Program-made: the position numbers and the translations under genes | Shown: one piece after another, positions 60,492 to 64,000 of the stretch | How positions within the stretch are numbered: position 1 is the stretch's first letter | How the letters are laid out: every line of letters starts with the position of its first letter | Notes under the pieces: model-generated | Told to the model about the DNA's origin: nothing | Databases searched by the model: none | The model's input: only the letters and a program-made list of their open reading frames with translations | Origin: Agromyces ramosus | Lineage (GTDB): Bacteria; Actinomycetota; Actinomycetes; Actinomycetales; Microbacteriaceae | DNA length: 64,000 nt | Direction: 5' to 3' | Assembly (NCBI RefSeq): GCF_030817175.1 | Contig: NZ_JAUSYY010000001.1 | Location: forward strand, 1,426,001-1,490,000

Positions 60492-61961
60492 GTGTCAGGT
60501 TTTGATGTGGCTGGTGCCCGAGTGAACGACGGTCGCGTCGATACCGTTCGTGTCGAGGCGCTTCGTGTCGATGTCTCCGCACTGGCCGCGCTCGCCGAGT
60601 TCCCCGACACGACCCCGCGCGGCATCGCCGGGGTCATCGCCCGGCTCGTCAACACGGGCGATCTGCCCGCCGGCAGCCGACTGCCCACGGTGCGTGAGCT
60701 CGCCGGGTCGCTCGGCGTCAGCCCCGCCACCATCAGCCAGGCGTGGCAGGCCCTGGCCCGCGCCGGCCTCATCGAGTCGCGCGGTCGCGCGGGGAGCTTC
60801 GTGCGCGGCACGCGGCCCGGCCGGCTCGCGCCGCGTATGCGCGGCATGGCCGCGCCGAACGATCCCGTGCGGCTCGACCTCTCGCGCGGCACTCCCGACC
60901 CGCTGCTGCTGCCGGCGCTCGGCCCGGCGCTCTCGCGGGTCTCGGCACGCGCCGAGACCGGCAGCTACCAGGCCGAGCCGGTGATCCCGGGCCTCGCCGC
61001 GGTGCTGGCCCGCTCGTGGCCGTCGGACGCCGAGACGATCATGGTCGTCGACGGCGCCCTCGACGCGATCTCACGCACCCTCGACCAGGTCGTGCGCTAC
61101 GGCGATCGGGTCGTCGTCGAGAGTCCCGGCTTCCCGCCGTTCCTCGACCTGCTCGACCTGCTCGGCGCCGAGGCTGTGCCGGTCGCACTCGACGAGCACG
61201 GCATGCGCCCCGACGTCCTCGCGCAGGCGCTCCACCGGCGCCCCGTCGCGATCCTGCTGCAGCCGCGTGCGCAGAACCCGACGGGCGCATCGATGACCGC
61301 GTCGCGCGCCTCGGAGCTCACGCGCGTCATCCGCTCGGCGTCGCGGGTCGACGACCTCGTCGTCATCGAAGACGACCACTCGGGCCTGATCTCCACCGAG
61401 GGCGACGTCACGCTCGGCACCTCGCTCCCCGGCCGGGTCGTGCACGTGCGCAGCTTCTCGAAGTCGCACGGCCCAGACCTGCGCATCGCCGCGATCGGCG
61501 GACCCCGCGATCTCATCGATCGCGTGGTCGCCCGGCGCATGCTCGGTCCCGGCTGGACTTCGCGGATGCTGCAGACGATCCTCCTCGACCTGCTCACCGA
61601 GGGGACCTCCATCGATGCCGTGGCCGAGGCCCGCCGCCAGTACTACACGCGCCAGCGCGCACTCGGCGACGCCCTCCGGGCACGCGGCGTCCCCGTCGCC
61701 CCGGCCGACGGGGTCAACCTCTGGATGCCCGTGCTCAGCGAGCGCTCGGCCCTCGTGCAACTCGCGGCGGCCGGCATCCGGGTCGCTGCCGGCACGCCGT
61801 TCCTCGCTGCCTCGAATGGAGCGGATGCCCCGTACGGCTCACGGGCCCACCCGGCGGGCGAGTTCGTGCGCGTCACCGTCGGCATGGTGCGCGAGGGCAC
61901 CGACGAGGTCGCCGATGCGCTCGCCTCGGCGGCGCATCATCTCGCGGCGGGCGGGTACTGA
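60492..61961 (+). CDS. MocR-type regulator of the pyrimidine-degradation cluster
   Basis: 489-residue protein: GntR winged helix (about 45-115; RLPTVRELAGSLGVSPATIS, QAWQALARAGLIESRGRAGS) fused to an aminotransferase-like domain with LLQPRAQNPTGASM, VVIEDDHSGL and lysine in HVRSFSKSHGPDLRIA. It is divergent from the catabolic operon, so PLP-linked control of that operon is likely. GTG 60492 is favoured (AGGAGG at 60478-60483, 8 nt upstream); ATG 60486 is only 2 nt from that site. Operator candidate at 60405-60419. Confidence 0.88.
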   Translation: MSGFDVAGARVNDGRVDTVRVEALRVDVSALAALAEFPDTTPRGIAGVIARLVNTGDLPAGSRLPTVRELAGSLGVSPATISQAWQALARAGLIESRGRAGSFVRGTRPGRLAPRMRGMAAPNDPVRLDLSRGTPDPLLLPALGPALSRVSARAETGSYQAEPVIPGLAAVLARSWPSDAETIMVVDGALDAISRTLDQVVRYGDRVVVESPGFPPFLDLLDLLGAEAVPVALDEHGMRPDVLAQALHRRPVAILLQPRAQNPTGASMTASRASELTRVIRSASRVDDLVVIEDDHSGLISTEGDVTLGTSLPGRVVHVRSFSKSHGPDLRIAAIGGPRDLIDRVVARRMLGPGWTSRMLQTILLDLLTEGTSIDAVAEARRQYYTRQRALGDALRARGVPVAPADGVNLWMPVLSERSALVQLAAAGIRVAAGTPFLAASNGADAPYGSRAHPAGEFVRVTVGMVREGTDEVADALASAAHHLAAGGY

Positions 61962-62048
61962 GGGCGGCTCGTTCGGCCGCTGCTCGCGGCGCGGTCGCGG
62001 TTCGGGGCGCGCTCGGCGTTCGTGGCGCGACCTTGCGCTTCGCGGCGC

Positions 62049-64000
62049 TCAGGCCTTGGCCGCGGTCGGCGCCTTCGCGTACCGGTCGGGCGTGACCGTC
62101 AGCTCGGCCTGCCCGCCGGTCATCGACCGAAGGTCGAGCACGTACCGTGCGAGCTCCGCCTCGGGCACGCTCGCCACCACCCGGGCGCGACCGTCGTCCA
62201 TCGTCTCCGTCGCGGTCACGTGCCCGCGACGGCCCGACAGGTCGGTCAGCACCGTACCCAGCAAGTCGGCCGGCACGGTGACGGTCGCCATCGACACGGG
62301 CTCGAGCAGCACGGTGCCGGCCTCGGCGAGCGCCGCCTTGACCCCGATCGACCCGGCCGTGCGGAAGGCCATCTCCGACGAGTCCACCGAGTGCGCCTTG
62401 CCGTCGTAGAGCTCGACGCGCACATCGACGACCGGATGCCCCTGCGGCCCCCCGGCGGCGAGCGCGTCGCGTGCCCCCTTCTCGACTGCGGGGATGTACG
62501 CCCGCGGTACCGCGCCTCCTGCCACCTTGTCGACGAACTCGAAGCCGCCGCCGAGCGGAAGCGGTGAGACGCGCAGCTGCACGACGGCGAACTGCCCGTG
62601 GCCGCCCGACTGCTTCTTGAGCTTGCCCTCCGCCTGCACCGGCCGGGCGATGGTCTCGCGGTACGGCACCGGCGCCGGGCCTGTCGTCACGTGCACGCCG
62701 AACACCCGCGCCAGTCGCTCGACCGCGACGGCGACGTGCGTGTCGCCGAGGCCGCGCAGGATCGTGGCGCCGCCGGTGCGGTCGATGACGAGCGTGGGAT
62801 CCTCGGCGACGAGGCGCGCGAGCGCGACCGACAGCTTCTCATCGTCGGACTGCGTCGCCGGCTCGAGGCTCACCGCGAACACCGCCGCTCGCTTCGGCAG
62901 CGGCGCCGGGCGCGCGACGCCGTTGGTTCGCGCCCACAGCAGCGAGCCGGATGGCGATCCCGTCAGCTTGGCGGCAGCGCCCACGTCGCCGGCCGACAGC
63001 TCGGCGACCGGCAGGTGCTCGGCTCCGCAGAGCCGGAACAGCCCGTGGATCCGCTCGTCCGCGCCGGTGGTGGCATTGCGCAGCTTGTCACCCGTGCGCA
63101 CCACGCCCGAGAGGACCTTGAACATCGAGACCTGTCCGACGAACGGGTCCGCCACGGTACGGAAGACGTGCACGAGCGGTTCGCCTCCGGGATTCGTGGC
63201 CACGGCCACCTCGGTGCCCGCGTCACCGTCGCCGTTGCCGCCCTTCTGGTGCGTCGAGCCGCCGACCACGATGCGCCCGTCGTGGCCGAGGGCCGACGGC
63301 GCCAATGCGCACAGCAGGTCGGCGACGCGATCGACGCCGGTGCCCGTCAGGCCCGAGCAGACGAGCACGGGCACTGCGTGGCCCAAGGCGATCTCCTTGG
63401 CGAAGGTCCGCTCGAGTTCGCGGGCCGGCGGCTCCGTGCCTTCGAGGTACGCCTCGAGCTGCCCGTCGTCGTGCGAGACGATCTCCTCGGTCAGGTCGAG
63501 GTGCATGCGGTGCTCCTCGGCTTCCGCCTCGGGCGGGAGCGGCTCGTCGTGATGGCCGCCCGCCTCGTCGTAGACGAGTGCCAGCTCGCTGAACACGTCG
63601 GCGATCGAGCGGAACGCCTGCTCCTCGCCGAGCGGGAGCTCGACCGCCCACAGGTGGCTGCCGAATACCTCGCGAAGCTCGTCCATCACCCGGCGGAAGT
63701 CGGCGCGGGCCTTGTCCTCCTGCGTCACCACGACGATGCGCGGAACCCCTGCCGCCTCTGCGGCCGCCCAGGCGAACCGCGTGCCCGGGGTGACGCCGTC
63801 GACTGCGCTCACGACCATGACCGCGACATCCGCCATCGACAGCGCCGTGTCGACGCCGCCCACGAAGTCCGGATGCCCAGGCGTGTCGACGAGGGTCACG
63901 GCATGCTTCTCGCCGTCGGGCCCGGTCCAGTCGAGATGCGCAGGCGAGAGCCAGAGCGTCGTGCCCCGCGCGATCTCCTCGGGCTCGTGGTCGCACACCG
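62049..64000 (-). CDS. Elongation factor G-like protein EF-G2 (5' end cut by window edge)
   Basis: About 650 visible residues of an EF-G-like translational GTPase; the N-terminus with the G1 loop lies beyond position 64000. G3 reads DTPGHPDFV (canonical DTPGHVDFT), and the G4 position reads VVVTQEDKARADF instead of NKxD. Domains II-V follow, with GHGQFAVVQLRVSP and the C-terminal SVDSSEMAFRTAGSIG and VRGRRGHV-like LSGRRGHVTATET. Actinobacteria carry such a second EF-G, which is not the main elongation factor. Its function is uncertain. Confidence 0.9.
   Translation of the reverse strand, partial: VCDHEPEEIARGTTLWLSPAHLDWTGPDGEKHAVTLVDTPGHPDFVGGVDTALSMADVAVMVVSAVDGVTPGTRFAWAAAEAAGVPRIVVVTQEDKARADFRRVMDELREVFGSHLWAVELPLGEEQAFRSIADVFSELALVYDEAGGHHDEPLPPEAEAEEHRMHLDLTEEIVSHDDGQLEAYLEGTEPPARELERTFAKEIALGHAVPVLVCSGLTGTGVDRVADLLCALAPSALGHDGRIVVGGSTHQKGGNGDGDAGTEVAVATNPGGEPLVHVFRTVADPFVGQVSMFKVLSGVVRTGDKLRNATTGADERIHGLFRLCGAEHLPVAELSAGDVGAAAKLTGSPSGSLLWARTNGVARPAPLPKRAAVFAVSLEPATQSDDEKLSVALARLVAEDPTLVIDRTGGATILRGLGDTHVAVAVERLARVFGVHVTTGPAPVPYRETIARPVQAEGKLKKQSGGHGQFAVVQLRVSPLPLGGGFEFVDKVAGGAVPRAYIPAVEKGARDALAAGGPQGHPVVDVRVELYDGKAHSVDSSEMAFRTAGSIGVKAALAEAGTVLLEPVSMATVTVPADLLGTVLTDLSGRRGHVTATETMDDGRARVVASVPEAELARYVLDLRSMTGGQAELTVTPDRYAKAPTAAKA

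Noticed and set aside
62040..62100. Repetitive GCGGTCGCGG-type stretch between the MocR gene and EF-G2 (61962-62048)
   Set aside because: Low-complexity GC-rich DNA with no symmetric arms long enough for a hairpin and no unit repeat; I see no feature in it.

Overview
This is high-GC DNA (about 70% G+C) with strong GC3 bias, dense packing, many ATGA/GTGA/TGATG start-stop overlaps and many apparently leaderless genes. Together with F420-type enzymes, EF-G2, DUF3151 next to purA, a DUF222/HNH protein and the very common motif GGATGCC/GGCATCC, it points to an actinobacterium, most likely family Microbacteriaceae (Agromyces- or Microbacterium-like; the genus is a guess). It reads as chromosome. 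I saw no rRNA, tRNA, CRISPR array, prophage or insertion sequence, and no gene-free stretch above about 200 bases.

Layout. 1-1936: ABC exporter pair (FtsX-like permease cut by the window edge, plus LolD-type ATPase). 2082-4110: YtrA-type GntR/ABC operon with a palindromic operator. 4247-9239: DMT transporter, dihydrolipoyl dehydrogenase, type I sulfatase. 9351-15439: acetate/monocarboxylate uptake module, with two DUF485 + SSS-symporter pairs flanking a LytS/LytR two-component system and candidate LytTR sites. 15520-25884: TSUP exporter, GNAT, MT0933-like antitoxin, purA with DUF3151, secreted subtilase, argG, SnoaL-like protein, CorA, PPOX flavoprotein, TrmH methyltransferase and a small secreted protein. 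26077-28669: Mn-type ABC importer whose two identical operator palindromes include the start codon of its first gene. 28795-31308: secreted PL11 rhamnogalacturonan lyase behind a LacI-type operator. 31470-34145: MntR-like DtxR regulator, a three-domain cyclic-nucleotide-binding FAD reductase without its CxxC, and a bacterial UBP-type zinc finger. 34217-39631: NagD-like HAD phosphatase, aldo/keto reductase with divergent MocR regulator, nucleoside hydrolase and ribokinase. 39642-43213: pyrE coupled to a 999-residue Pro/Ala-rich membrane protein. 43394-50102: 39-residue membrane protein and LysR regulator, enoyl-CoA hydratase, CinA amidase, DUF222/HNH protein, phosphotransferase, and a TetR/membrane-protein pair. 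50121-61961: pyrimidine-degradation locus. 62049-64000: EF-G2, cut by the window edge.

How genes work together. The 60336-50121 minus-strand run makes a coherent reductive pyrimidine pathway: NMT1-type ABC uptake, dihydropyrimidinase, beta-ureidopropionase, beta-alanine-type aminotransferase and (methyl)malonate-semialdehyde dehydrogenase, with a divergent MocR regulator. The usual first enzyme, dihydropyrimidine dehydrogenase, is absent here, and an LLM-class F420-type oxidoreductase sits in its place. Nucleoside hydrolase plus ribokinase salvage nucleosides; purA and pyrE serve de novo synthesis. The MntR-like regulator has manganese-type ligands and two matching operators 5 kb away, so it is the natural controller of the Mn importer.

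The best candidate for an undescribed system is the cNMP domain / degenerate thioredoxin fold / CxxC-less FAD reductase protein translationally coupled to a UBP zinc finger (32170-34145). Functions come from motif recognition by eye; no database search was run.
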